The position numbers were made by a program, and so were the translations under genes. A stretch of 64,000 nt of DNA from Ramlibacter tataouinensis (GTDB lineage: Bacteria; Pseudomonadota; Gammaproteobacteria; Burkholderiales; Burkholderiaceae_C): assembly GCA_002427815.1 (NCBI GenBank), contig DIZF01000016.1, positions 16,135 to 80,134 on the forward strand, read 5' to 3'. How positions within the stretch are numbered: the stretch's first letter is position 1; each line of letters opens with the position of its first letter. Below the pieces are notes generated by a model. That model saw only the letters and a program-made list of their open reading frames with translations, did no database searches and was not told the DNA's origin. This document shows, piece by piece, positions 1 through 12,121 of the stretch.

Positions 1-569
1 GGCAGGGAGTGGATGGAATAGAACACGCCCGACAGGAAGGTCATCGGCATGATGATGAAATTCTGGAAAGCCGCCATCTGGTCGAATTTCTCCGCCCAGA
101 GGCCGGCGATCACGCCCAGACCGCCCAGCATGGCTGCACCGAGCACTGCGAACAGCAGAATCCATTGCGGCGCCACGAACGCAGGCCGGCCGAACAGCGA
201 CGTGACGGCGAACACGCCCAACCCTACCGCGAGGCCGCGCACCACCGATGAGCCGACATAGGCAAAGAACCAGCTCCAGTGGGACAGCGGCGTCAGCAGC
301 ACGAACACCAGGCTGCCCATGATCTTGCTTTGCACCAGCGAAGAGGAGCTGTTGGCGAAAGCGTTCTGCAACACGCTCATCATCACCAGCCCCGGCACCA
401 GGAAGGCGGTGTAACTGACCTGACCATAGATCTTGACGTGGTCCTGCAGCACGTGACCGAAGATCAGCATGTACATCACCGCCGTGAGCACGGGAGCGGC
501 CACGGTCTGGAAGCCAACCTTCCAGAAGCGCAGGACCTCCTTGTAGAACAGCGTCCGCCATCCTGTCAT
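1..569 (-). CDS. ABC-2 type transporter permease (YadH-like), partial
   Basis: Inner-membrane permease of an ABC-2 exporter. Reading the minus strand from an ATG at 569 gives an open frame of 189 codons that runs off the left edge, so the C-terminal part is missing (the family is about 250-260 residues). It begins MTGWRTLFYKEVLRFWKV, followed by hydrophobic segments including FLVPGLVMMSVLQNAF and a GVIAGLWAEKFDQ stretch typical of ABC-2 permeases such as YadH. The start overlaps the stop of the upstream ATPase gene by ATGA, so the two are translationally coupled and should form one exporter. The substrate is unknown. Members of this pair commonly sit downstream of mla genes in Burkholderiales, which suggests an envelope role. 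Confidence 0.88.
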   Translation of the reverse strand, partial: MTGWRTLFYKEVLRFWKVGFQTVAAPVLTAVMYMLIFGHVLQDHVKIYGQVSYTAFLVPGLVMMSVLQNAFANSSSSLVQSKIMGSLVFVLLTPLSHWSWFFAYVGSSVVRGLAVGLGVFAVTSLFGRPAFVAPQWILLFAVLGAAMLGGLGVIAGLWAEKFDQMAAFQNFIIMPMTFLSGVFYSIHSL

Positions 570-1570
570 GAGGAACCGACCTCCACGCTTGCCGCTTCCT
601 GTACCGGTCTGCCCTCGGAGACGACATTCCCGATTGGGGACAGCGCGGTGGCGCTCGGCTGTTCGCCGTGCTTGGCCATGACTTCGAGGAACACGTCTTC
701 CAGGTCGGCCTTGCGGATCTCCACATCCTCCACCCGCAGCCCGGCCTGGCGGATGATCGCCAGGGAGCGCTCGATGTCGTGTGCGTCCTGCGTCGGCAAC
801 TGCACAATGCGGCCGGTGACGCGGGCCTTGCCCTTGAACTCGGGCGGCAGCTCGCCATCGAGCTTGAAGCGAAGCACGTTGCTGGACGCCGCCTTGAGCA
901 GTTCGCTGGTGCGCTCCAGCGCCACCACCCGCCCGGACTTGAGCATGGCAATGCGCGCGCACAAGGCCTCGGCCTCTTCCAGGTAATGGGTTGTGAGCAG
1001 CACCGTGTGGCCCTGCTTGTTCAGCCGGGCGATGAACGCCCACAAGGTCTGGCGCAGCTCGACGTCCACGCCCGCAGTGGGCTCATCGAGCACGATCACC
1101 CGCGGCTTGTGGACCAGGGCCTGGGCCACCAGGACCCGCCGCTTCATGCCCCCGGAGAGCTGGCGCATGTTGGCGTTGGCCTTGTCCGCCAGGCCCAGGC
1201 TGTCCAGCAGTTCGCCGATCCAGGCCTCGTTGTTCCTGACGCCGAAATAGCCGGACTGGATGCGAAGCGCTTCCCGGACGCTGAAAAACGGATCGAACAC
1301 CAATTCCTGCGGCACCACGCCGAGCTGGCGCCGGGCGTTGGCGTAGTCGGCCTGCACGTCGTGGCCCCGTACCGTGACCCGTCCGGAGGTGGGGCGGACG
1401 AGGCCGGCGAGGATGCTGATCAAGGTGGTCTTGCCCGCGCCATTCGGGCCGAGCAGGCCGAAAAACTCGCCCTCCTCGATATCGAAAGTCACGTCCTCCA
1501 GGGCCTTGAGCGTGGCGCCACGTGCGAGGGCATAGGTTTTGGAGACGGACTGGAACGAGATCGCGGGCAT
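566..1570 (-). CDS. ABC transporter ATP-binding protein (YadG/CcmA-type)
   Basis: Cytoplasmic ATPase that powers the ABC-2 permease encoded immediately downstream. A complete nucleotide-binding domain is visible: Walker A GPNGAGKT at residues 41-48, signature LSGGMKRR near 138, Walker B VIVLDEPTAG near 158 and H-loop TTH. After about residue 220 there is an extension ending in an Ala/Ser-rich tail, giving 334 residues, slightly longer than the usual 300-310. Start at 1570 is the first ATG of a conserved N-terminus (MPAISFQSVSKTYA). It lies 58 bp downstream of mlaB, so it is probably read through from the mla operon. The substrate cannot be told from sequence. Confidence 0.9.
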   Translation of the reverse strand: MPAISFQSVSKTYALARGATLKALEDVTFDIEEGEFFGLLGPNGAGKTTLISILAGLVRPTSGRVTVRGHDVQADYANARRQLGVVPQELVFDPFFSVREALRIQSGYFGVRNNEAWIGELLDSLGLADKANANMRQLSGGMKRRVLVAQALVHKPRVIVLDEPTAGVDVELRQTLWAFIARLNKQGHTVLLTTHYLEEAEALCARIAMLKSGRVVALERTSELLKAASSNVLRFKLDGELPPEFKGKARVTGRIVQLPTQDAHDIERSLAIIRQAGLRVEDVEIRKADLEDVFLEVMAKHGEQPSATALSPIGNVVSEGRPVQEAASVEVGSS

Positions 1571-1628
1571 GGGAGCCCACGATTCTAGCCAGCCCCTCCG
1601 GGTGGCGCTGCCGGCCCCCGGGGCAGCC

Positions 1629-1901
1629 CTAGGGCGCAGCCGGCAGCAGTGCGGCCACGCCGTACAGCGTCGCGAGCTCGCGCAGGCGTGCCGGCAAGCG
1701 GCTGACAGAGAACGTCCGGCCCAGGACCAGGGCTTCCCGTCGACATTCCAGCAGGACCGCCAGCGCGGAGGAATCGAAGTGTGTCAACGCTCCCGCATCG
1801 GCCACCACCGCCGATTCGGCCTGCGAGCGCAGGGCCTGGGTCAGCATACGCGCGCACGGCCCCGCCTGTTCATGGGTGAGTCGCGCCGGCAGGACCAACA
1901 T
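1629..1901 (-). CDS. mlaB: MlaB, STAS-domain subunit of the Mla phospholipid ABC complex
   Basis: Small 90-residue cytoplasmic STAS protein. In the Mla system MlaB binds the ATPase MlaF and stabilises the MlaFEDB inner-membrane complex. The sequence has the STAS layout with the conserved patch around residues 35-47 (DAGALTHFDSSALAVLL), where the Ser pair sits at the position of the anti-sigma-antagonist phosphosite. It starts 7 bp after the mlaC stop and is the last mla gene of the operon. Identity rests on family shape plus context; sequence conservation in MlaB is low. Confidence 0.85.
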   Translation of the reverse strand: MLVLPARLTHEQAGPCARMLTQALRSQAESAVVADAGALTHFDSSALAVLLECRREALVLGRTFSVSRLPARLRELATLYGVAALLPAAP

Positions 1902-1908
1902 GTCAGCC

Positions 1909-2550
1909 TTACCCCTTCTTCGCGTTGGATTTGTTCCGCTCGGCCAAGGTCGCGATCAGTCCATCGAGACCATTGGCGTTGATTTCGGGGGCAAACTGAT
2001 TACGGTAGGTTTCCACCAGCCACACGCCCAACACGTTCAGGTTGTAGATTCTCCAGCCCGCACCCTGTCCGGGCGTCTTTTCCAGCCGGTAATCCAGCTC
2101 GATGGGTTCGCCCCGGCCGCGGATTTCGGTTCGGACCAGCACATCGGTGTCCGAGGGTGAGCTGCGCTGTGGCTTGATGCTGATGGTCTGGTCGTCGACC
2201 TGCGCCAAGGCACCGGAGTAAGTCCGCACCATCAGTATCTTGAACTCTTCCTCCAGCCGTTTCTTCTGCTCTGGCGTGGCTTTGCGCCAAGCGGGCCCCA
2301 CGGCAGCGGCGGCCATTCGCTCGAAGTTCACGTTGGGCATGATCTTGCTGTCAACGAGGGCGATGATCCTGCCGGTATCGCCCGCTTTGATCGCTTTATC
2401 TGCCTTGATGGCGGCCAACACCTCGTCGGACAGTCGCTTGATCAGCGCGTCGGGCGCCTCGTCGGCTGCCAGTGCCAGCGGCGCCAGGCCGGCGCCAGCA
2501 GTCAGAACCAGCGAAACGGCCGTCATTTGTATGAGAACACGTCTTTTCAT
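1909..2550 (-). CDS. mlaC: MlaC, periplasmic phospholipid-binding protein
   Basis: Periplasmic carrier that shuttles phospholipid between outer-membrane MlaA and inner-membrane MlaFEDB (Ttg2D/MlaC family). I place the start at 2550, not at the upstream in-frame ATG at 2586, because AAGAAGGG lies about 8 bases before it and the protein then begins with a clean Sec signal peptide (MKRRVLIQMTAVSLVLTAGA, then cleavage near LALA-AD at about residue 28). The mature part has the MlaC features FERMAAAAVGPAWRKA and VRTYSGAL, and a basic C-terminus (NKSNAKKG). It is 213 residues, normal for the family. It follows mlaA after 98 bp. Confidence 0.92.
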   Translation of the reverse strand: MKRRVLIQMTAVSLVLTAGAGLAPLALAADEAPDALIKRLSDEVLAAIKADKAIKAGDTGRIIALVDSKIMPNVNFERMAAAAVGPAWRKATPEQKKRLEEEFKILMVRTYSGALAQVDDQTISIKPQRSSPSDTDVLVRTEIRGRGEPIELDYRLEKTPGQGAGWRIYNLNVLGVWLVETYRNQFAPEINANGLDGLIATLAERNKSNAKKG

Positions 2551-2648
2551 TTGTTGAATCCCTTCTTGCGGGTCTCCCGCGATCATCGTTGGAACAGCAG
2601 ACTCCAGCCCGGTTCCGATAGCTGCTCGGCGGTTGCAACAGCGTGCAA

Positions 2649-3500
2649 CTACGGTTTGGCGCCCGGCGCAGGTGCTCCCGCGCCGGTCGGCGGCGTTTCA
2701 GCGGGCTTGTCCAGCGGCGGCACCTCACCGGAGTTTTCCGTGGAATCGCCGTTGGCCTTGGGCTCCCGGCCCTCTGTGTCCGAAGTCTTGTTTTCGGAAA
2801 TCTCGGCCCGCCGCCTCTGCAGGTGAGCGTCCCGGGTGAAGCTGTACTTGTCCAACGCCGCTTCGTCCAGGATCGCGCTGGCGCGCAGCAGGTTGGAACG
2901 CACGTCCACCGCTTCCAGCACGTACAGGCCGTACCGGGTGTCCCAGGGCTCCACGTAATGCAGAGGGTCGCCCTTGCGGTCCAACGGGAGGGCCAGGGCA
3001 TCGCGGACAGTCGACGGGCCGAAAAAAGGCAGAACGAGATAAGGACCGGCGGGAACACCCCAGCGGCCCAGAGTCTGACCGAAGTCCTCCTTGTGGCGCT
3101 CGATATTGAGCTCGCTGGCGATGTCCAGGATGCCGCCGAAACCGAAGAACGTATTGAAGTTGAACCGCAGGATATTTTCGCCCGCGTTGAGGAACTTCGC
3201 TTGCAGCACACTGTTGACGAATGACCAGGCGTCGCCCAGGTTGCCGAAGAAATTGCTCACGCCCGTCCGCACCAGGGGCGGCAGGACGTTCCTGTAGACC
3301 GTGGCGGCCGGCTTGAGGGCCACCGAGTCGAGCCCTTCGTTGAACTGCATGACATGCCGGTTGAAAGGCTCGAACGGATCGCGCGGGTTGGCGTTGGGGC
3401 CGCTGGCGCAACCGGCTAGCCCTGACAGGAGGCCGACCGCAAGCACCCCGGCCATTCCGCGCCGCAGGGCCCGGGCCGGAATAATCGTGAAGGATGTCAT
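2649..3500 (-). CDS. mlaA: MlaA (VacJ) outer-membrane lipoprotein
   Basis: Outer-membrane lipoprotein that removes mislocalised phospholipid from the outer leaflet and passes it to MlaC. A lipobox (LAGC, Cys31) ends the signal peptide; then come the VacJ hallmarks DPFEPFNRHVMQFNEGLD, the FFGNLGDAW segment and PYLVLPFFGPSTVRDA. The start at 3500 overlaps the mlaD stop by ATGA; the longer open frame upstream is only mlaD read out of frame. The C-terminus carries an unusual hydrophilic tail of about 60 residues rich in Pro, Ala, Glu and Lys, beyond the normal end of the fold. Unlike in E. coli, mlaA lies inside the mla operon here. Confidence 0.95.
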   Translation of the reverse strand: MTSFTIIPARALRRGMAGVLAVGLLSGLAGCASGPNANPRDPFEPFNRHVMQFNEGLDSVALKPAATVYRNVLPPLVRTGVSNFFGNLGDAWSFVNSVLQAKFLNAGENILRFNFNTFFGFGGILDIASELNIERHKEDFGQTLGRWGVPAGPYLVLPFFGPSTVRDALALPLDRKGDPLHYVEPWDTRYGLYVLEAVDVRSNLLRASAILDEAALDKYSFTRDAHLQRRRAEISENKTSDTEGREPKANGDSTENSGEVPPLDKPAETPPTGAGAPAPGAKP

Positions 3501-3985
3501 TTCTTGGAATTGCCGGCAGCCGGGGTACTGGCCTCGGCCGCCTTGCTGAAAAGGAACTGACCAATCAGGTTCTCCAGCACCACGGCGGACTGGGTAGCCG
3601 TAATGGTATCGCCTTGTGCCAGATTCTTCTCGTCGGCGCCGGCCTGGATGCCGATGTACTGCTCCCCGAGCAGGCCACTGGTGAGGATCTTCACGGAACT
3701 GTCCTTGGGAAAGGCGTAGCGGTTTTCCAGCGAGAGCGTGGCCACGGCCTGATACGACTTGTCGTCGAAGGTGATCGACTCGACTCTGCCGACGACGACG
3801 CCGGCACTCTTGACCGCAGCATGGGGCTTGAGCCCGCCGACGTTGTCGAACTTGGCGGTGACGCGGTATTCCGACTGGAAACTCAGGGTCAGCAGGTTGG
3901 CCGCCTTGAGGGCCAGGAACAGGATGGCCACCAGGCCGATGATCACGAACAGGCCCACCCACACATCATTTTTGGAACGCTGCAC
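3497..3985 (-). CDS. mlaD: MlaD, MCE-domain phospholipid-binding subunit
   Basis: Inner-membrane-anchored MCE protein that forms the hexameric ring on top of MlaE. One N-terminal membrane helix (about residues 9-28, VWVGLFVIIGLVAILFLA) is followed by a single MCE domain (about 37-115) with VGGLKPHAAVKSAGVVVGRV and LLGEQYIGI. The start is GTG at 3985, chosen because AGGAGGAGCTCC lies directly before it. It is 162 residues, typical for MlaD. It starts 10 bp after mlaE and overlaps mlaA. Confidence 0.95.
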   Translation of the reverse strand: MQRSKNDVWVGLFVIIGLVAILFLALKAANLLTLSFQSEYRVTAKFDNVGGLKPHAAVKSAGVVVGRVESITFDDKSYQAVATLSLENRYAFPKDSSVKILTSGLLGEQYIGIQAGADEKNLAQGDTITATQSAVVLENLIGQFLFSKAAEASTPAAGNSKK

Positions 3986-3995
3986 GGAGCTCCTC

Positions 3996-4778
3996 CTAGA
4001 TACTGAACATCATGACGGTCAGGATGAAGTCCAGACCCAACACCGACAACGACGCCATCACGACCGTACGGGTGGTGGCGCTGGAAACACCCTCGGGCGT
4101 GGGCTGGGCCTCGAATCCCTGCAGCAGCGCGATGAAGGTCACGGCGACGCCAAAAACAAGACTCTTGATGCAGCCGTTGCCGACATCCTTCCAGACGTCG
4201 ACACCGCCCTGCATCTGGCTCCAGAAGGAGCCGGAGTCGATGCCGATCAGCAGCACCCCGACCACATAACCGCCAAAAATACCGACCGCGCTGAACACAG
4301 CCGCAAGCAAAGGCATGGCAATCACACCGCCCCAGAAACGGGGCGCCAGGACGCGGCTGATCGGGTCAACCGCCATCATTTCCATGGCCATGATCTGCTC
4401 GCCGGCGCGCATCAGGCCGATCTCGGCAGTCAATGACGCGCCCGCCCGGCCCGCAAACAGCAGGGCCGTGATCACTGGCCCCAGTTCCCGCACCAGGCTC
4501 AGCGCGACCAGCAGGCCCAGGGCCTCCGATGAGCCGTACCGCTGCAAGGTGTAGTAGCCCTGCAGCCCCAACACGAAGCCCACGAACAGGCCCGACACCG
4601 TGATGATGGCCAGCGAATAGTTGCCCAGGAAGTGGATCTGGTCGCGCACCAGGTTGAAGCGGCGCAGGCTGGCACCGAGCAGGCTCAACAGCCGCAACAG
4701 GAGCCGGGCCCCGTGACCCCAGTTGGCCAGCAGCTTCCGGGTCCCGTAGCCAACGTCGGCGGGTCGATACCAGCTCAT
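3996..4778 (-). CDS. mlaE: MlaE, inner-membrane permease of the Mla complex
   Basis: Integral membrane permease of the MlaFEDB phospholipid transporter (MlaE/Ttg2B family, also called ABC_permease MlaE-type). The 260 residues carry the family's conserved FVGFVLGLQGYYTLQRYG segment near 65-80, the ELGPVITALLFAGRAGAS motif near 95-112 and EQIMAMEMMAVDP near 127-139. About five to six hydrophobic helices are visible. The ATG at 4778 overlaps the mlaF stop (ATGA), so ATPase and permease are coupled. Confidence 0.95.
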   Translation of the reverse strand: MSWYRPADVGYGTRKLLANWGHGARLLLRLLSLLGASLRRFNLVRDQIHFLGNYSLAIITVSGLFVGFVLGLQGYYTLQRYGSSEALGLLVALSLVRELGPVITALLFAGRAGASLTAEIGLMRAGEQIMAMEMMAVDPISRVLAPRFWGGVIAMPLLAAVFSAVGIFGGYVVGVLLIGIDSGSFWSQMQGGVDVWKDVGNGCIKSLVFGVAVTFIALLQGFEAQPTPEGVSSATTRTVVMASLSVLGLDFILTVMMFSI

Positions 4779-5590
4779 CCGAGCCCCCCGCTGTAGTCCT
4801 GCGCCACGGTGGGCCCCGGATAGTGAAACTGCACCGGACCCTCGCTGAGGGCGTGCACAAACTGATAGACCAGCGGGTCCGACGACTCGCGCACCTGCTG
4901 GGGCGTGCCCTGCGCGGCGATCCGGCCATTCGCCAGCACGATCACCTGGTCCGACATATGAAAGGTTTCGGGAATCTCGTGGGAGACCACCAGACTCGTG
5001 ATGCCCAGAGTGTCGTTGAGCTGGCGGATCAGCCGGGCTGCGGTGCCCAGGGAAATCGGGTCCAGCCCGGAGAACGGTTCGTCGTACATGATGAGATCGG
5101 GGTCGAGCGCGATGGCACGCGCCAGCGCCGCGCGGCGGCTCATGCCGCCCGAGATTTCGGAAGGCATGAGGTCACAGGCGCCACGCAGGCCGACCGCCTC
5201 GAGCTTCATCAGCACGACATCCCGAATCAGGCTTTCCGGCAGCCCGGTGCTTTCGCGCAACGGAAATGCCACATTATCGAAGACGCTGAGGTCTGCGAAC
5301 AGCGCGCCGAACTGGAACAGCATGCCCATGCGACGCCGAACGGCGTAAAGGCCGTCGTGGTCGAGCTGCCCGACATCGCGCCCATCGAACAGCACCTCGC
5401 CCTTTTGCGCCCGGACCTGGCCCCCGATCAACCGTAGCATGGTCGTCTTGCCGCCTCCCGAGGCACCCATCAGGGACGTGACCTTGCCGCGCTGCACCGT
5501 GAGCGAGATGTCTTCCAGGACGAAGCGGTCCCCATAGCCAAAGCTCAGATGGCGGCATTCGACAAGCGCCGTGGAATCGGGATCGGACAT
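4775..5590 (-). CDS. mlaF: MlaF, ATPase of the Mla phospholipid transporter
   Basis: Cytoplasmic ATPase of the Mla transporter and first gene of the operon. With the start at 5590 it has 271 residues: Walker A GASGGGKT at 42-49, signature ISGGMSRRAALARA, Walker B LIMYDEPFSGLDP and H-loop SHE. An in-frame ATG at 5623 would add 11 Gly/Pro/Ala residues. I prefer 5590 because the extra residues look non-conserved and a candidate promoter (5640-5669) would put the transcript start only about 10 bases before 5623. Neither start has a clear Shine-Dalgarno sequence. Confidence 0.93.
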   Translation of the reverse strand: MSDPDSTALVECRHLSFGYGDRFVLEDISLTVQRGKVTSLMGASGGGKTTMLRLIGGQVRAQKGEVLFDGRDVGQLDHDGLYAVRRRMGMLFQFGALFADLSVFDNVAFPLRESTGLPESLIRDVVLMKLEAVGLRGACDLMPSEISGGMSRRAALARAIALDPDLIMYDEPFSGLDPISLGTAARLIRQLNDTLGITSLVVSHEIPETFHMSDQVIVLANGRIAAQGTPQQVRESSDPLVYQFVHALSEGPVQFHYPGPTVAQDYSGGLG

Positions 5591-5639
5591 CCGGGCAGGA
5601 CCGGCCGGGACAGGCCCGACCATGAGTGAAGAGGCTGGA

Positions 5640-5669
5640 ATGATACGGCTTCGCCCGTGAGCGCGTCAG
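5640..5669 (-). promoter_or_regulatory. Candidate sigma-70 promoter of the mla operon
   Basis: On the minus strand, CTGACG (5664-5669) is followed after 18 bp by TATCAT (5640-5645), 4/6 and 5/6 matches to the -35 and -10 consensus. Transcription would begin near 5633, upstream of mlaF. Read by eye only. Confidence 0.4.
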
Positions 5670-5701
5670 TCGCCTCGGCGCAGCCCGGTATCACGCGCCG
5701 C

Positions 5702-5744
5702 CAGCGCGTCAGATCGCTGACCCCCCATTACGGATTCATCGACC
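5702..5744. repeat. Decayed duplicate of the gltD 3' end
   Basis: This 43-bp stretch resembles the last 42 bp of gltD (5763-5804) with one single-base indel and several substitutions. Read on the minus strand it gives VDESVMG, then after a one-base shift VSDLTRW, against VDEYLMGFSDLPR-stop in gltD. The two copies are 61 bp apart, in the same orientation, with the worn copy just downstream of the gene. The similarity is visible directly; a past tandem duplication is inference. Confidence 0.65.
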
Positions 5745-5761
5745 CCGGGGGTTTGCGGCGG

Positions 5762-7228
5762 TCAGCGCGGCAGGTCGCTAAACCCCATCAGATACTCATC
5801 GACCGCGCGCGCCGCCTGCCGACCCTCGCGAATCGCCCACACCACCAGGGATTGTCCGCGGCGCATGTCGCCCGCCGCGAAGACGCCCGGCACATTCGTC
5901 GAATAGCCGCCGATGAAGTCAGTGCTCGCCTTGGCATTGCCGCGGTTGTCTTTTTCGACCCCGAAGCCCTCCAGGACGGTGGCGACCGGACTGACGAAGC
6001 CCATGGCCAGCAACACCATGTCAGCCTTGAGCAGCTTCTCGCTGCCCGGCACCTCGCTCATCTTGCCGTCCTTCCACTCCACGCGCACTGTCTTCAGCCC
6101 CGTCACCTTGCCGTTTTCGCCGATGAATTCCTTGGTCAAAATCGCGAACTCGCGTTCGCAACCCTCTTCGTGGCTGGAACTGGTGCGCATCTTGTAAGGC
6201 CAGTAGGGCCAGGTCAACGGCTTGTTCTCTTCCTCGGGCGGCTGCGGCAACAACTCGAACTGCGTCACGCTCAACGCGCCGTGGCGATTGCTGGTGCCGA
6301 CGCAATCCGAGCCGGTATCGCCGCCGCCGATCACGATGACATGCTTGCCGTCTGCCCGGATCTGGCCTTTCACCTTGTCGCCGACATTGACCTTGTTCTG
6401 CAGGGGCAGGAATTCCATGGCGAAATGGATTCCGTCGAGTTCGCGGCCGGGCACCGGCAAGTCGCGCGATTGCTCGGCCCCGCCGCTCAGCACCACGGCG
6501 TCGAATTGCCCGCGCAGTTCTTCCGGCGTGATGGTTTCCTTGGCCCAATTGGTGATCTTGGACCCCTTGGGCAACTTGCCCACCATCACGCCGGTGCGCA
6601 CCGTCACACCCTCGGCCTTCATCTGTTCGACGCGGCGGTCGATCTGGATCTTCTCCATTTTGAAGTCCGGAATGCCATAGCGCAGCAGGCCGCCGATGCG
6701 GTCGTTCTTCTCGAACAGCGTCACGTCGTGGCCGGCCCGCGCCAACTGCTGCGCCGCTGCCATGCCGGCCGGCCCGGAGCCGACAATCGCCACTTTCTTG
6801 CCAGTCCTGATCCTGGCCGGCCTGGGCTGGACCCAGCCATGCTCCCAGGCCCGGTCGATGATCGCGTGCTCGATCGACTTGATGCCCACCGGGTCATCGT
6901 TGACGTTCAAGGTGCACGCCGCCTCGCACGGAGCCGGACAGATACGCCCGGTGAACTCGGGAAAATTGTTGGTCGACTCCAGCACGGTCCAGGCGTTGCG
7001 CCAGTCCTGCCGGTACACCAGGTCGTTGAAGTCGGGAATGATGTTGTTGACCGGGCACCCGCTATTGCAGAAAGGCGTGCCGCAATCCATGCAGCGCGCA
7101 CCCTGGATGCCCGCCTGCTCGTCGGTCAGCCCAACGACGAACTCCTTGTAGTGCTTCAAGCGCTCGGGCACCGGGCGATGGCCCTCTTCCAGCCGCTCGT
7201 ACTCCATGAAGCCGGTGATCTTTCCCAT
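5762..7228 (-). CDS. gltD: Glutamate synthase (NADPH) small subunit
   Basis: Beta subunit of NADPH-dependent glutamate synthase (GOGAT): it oxidises NADPH through FAD and passes electrons over Fe-S clusters to GltB, which makes two glutamates from glutamine and 2-oxoglutarate. The N-terminus has the Cys-rich cluster motif CMDCGTPFCNSGCPVNN (about residues 41-57) with a further CPAPCEAAC near 97; the FAD-binding VAIVGSGPAGMAAA is near 147 and the NADPH-binding VIVIGGGDTGSDC near 297. Length 488 residues is normal. It follows gltB after 59 bp, forming a gltBD operon. Confidence 0.97.
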   Translation of the reverse strand: MGKITGFMEYERLEEGHRPVPERLKHYKEFVVGLTDEQAGIQGARCMDCGTPFCNSGCPVNNIIPDFNDLVYRQDWRNAWTVLESTNNFPEFTGRICPAPCEAACTLNVNDDPVGIKSIEHAIIDRAWEHGWVQPRPARIRTGKKVAIVGSGPAGMAAAQQLARAGHDVTLFEKNDRIGGLLRYGIPDFKMEKIQIDRRVEQMKAEGVTVRTGVMVGKLPKGSKITNWAKETITPEELRGQFDAVVLSGGAEQSRDLPVPGRELDGIHFAMEFLPLQNKVNVGDKVKGQIRADGKHVIVIGGGDTGSDCVGTSNRHGALSVTQFELLPQPPEEENKPLTWPYWPYKMRTSSSHEEGCEREFAILTKEFIGENGKVTGLKTVRVEWKDGKMSEVPGSEKLLKADMVLLAMGFVSPVATVLEGFGVEKDNRGNAKASTDFIGGYSTNVPGVFAAGDMRRGQSLVVWAIREGRQAARAVDEYLMGFSDLPR

Positions 7229-7287
7229 GGTTCTTCCTTAGCCCTTTCTTCTTGCGAGACAGATCTTCAGCCCTGTCCCCGACATTT

Positions 7288-12012
<4,725 letters not shown>

Positions 12013-12043
12013 GGCGCACTCCTGCTTTTGGACGAGGACCCGA

Positions 12044-12072
12044 AGAATACTGCACCGCAACAACAATGCCAA
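12044..12072 (-). promoter_or_regulatory. Candidate sigma-70 promoter of gltBD
   Basis: On the minus strand, TTGGCA (12067-12072, 5/6 to consensus) and TATTCT (12044-12049, 4/6) are 17 bp apart, placing the transcript start near 12037 and a leader of about 25 bases before the gltB start. The -35 box lies only 10 bp from the terminal repeat of the RAYT element. Confidence 0.6.
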
Positions 12073-12082
12073 GCAGAATAAC

Positions 12083-12100
12083 TGGGGTCAGATTCCAATT
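12083..12100. repeat. Left terminal inverted repeat of the RAYT element
   Basis: TGGGGTCAGATTCCAATT, exact inverted partner of 12891-12908. It lies 10 bp upstream of the candidate gltB -35 box. Confidence 0.8.
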
Positions 12101-12121
12101 ATCTACCAACCTAAATTGATG

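Noticed and set aside
2649..3962. 437-residue frame that would place a long N-terminal extension on MlaA
   Set aside because: The extension is mlaD read out of frame, and the lipobox signal peptide begins at 3500 with an ATGA overlap.
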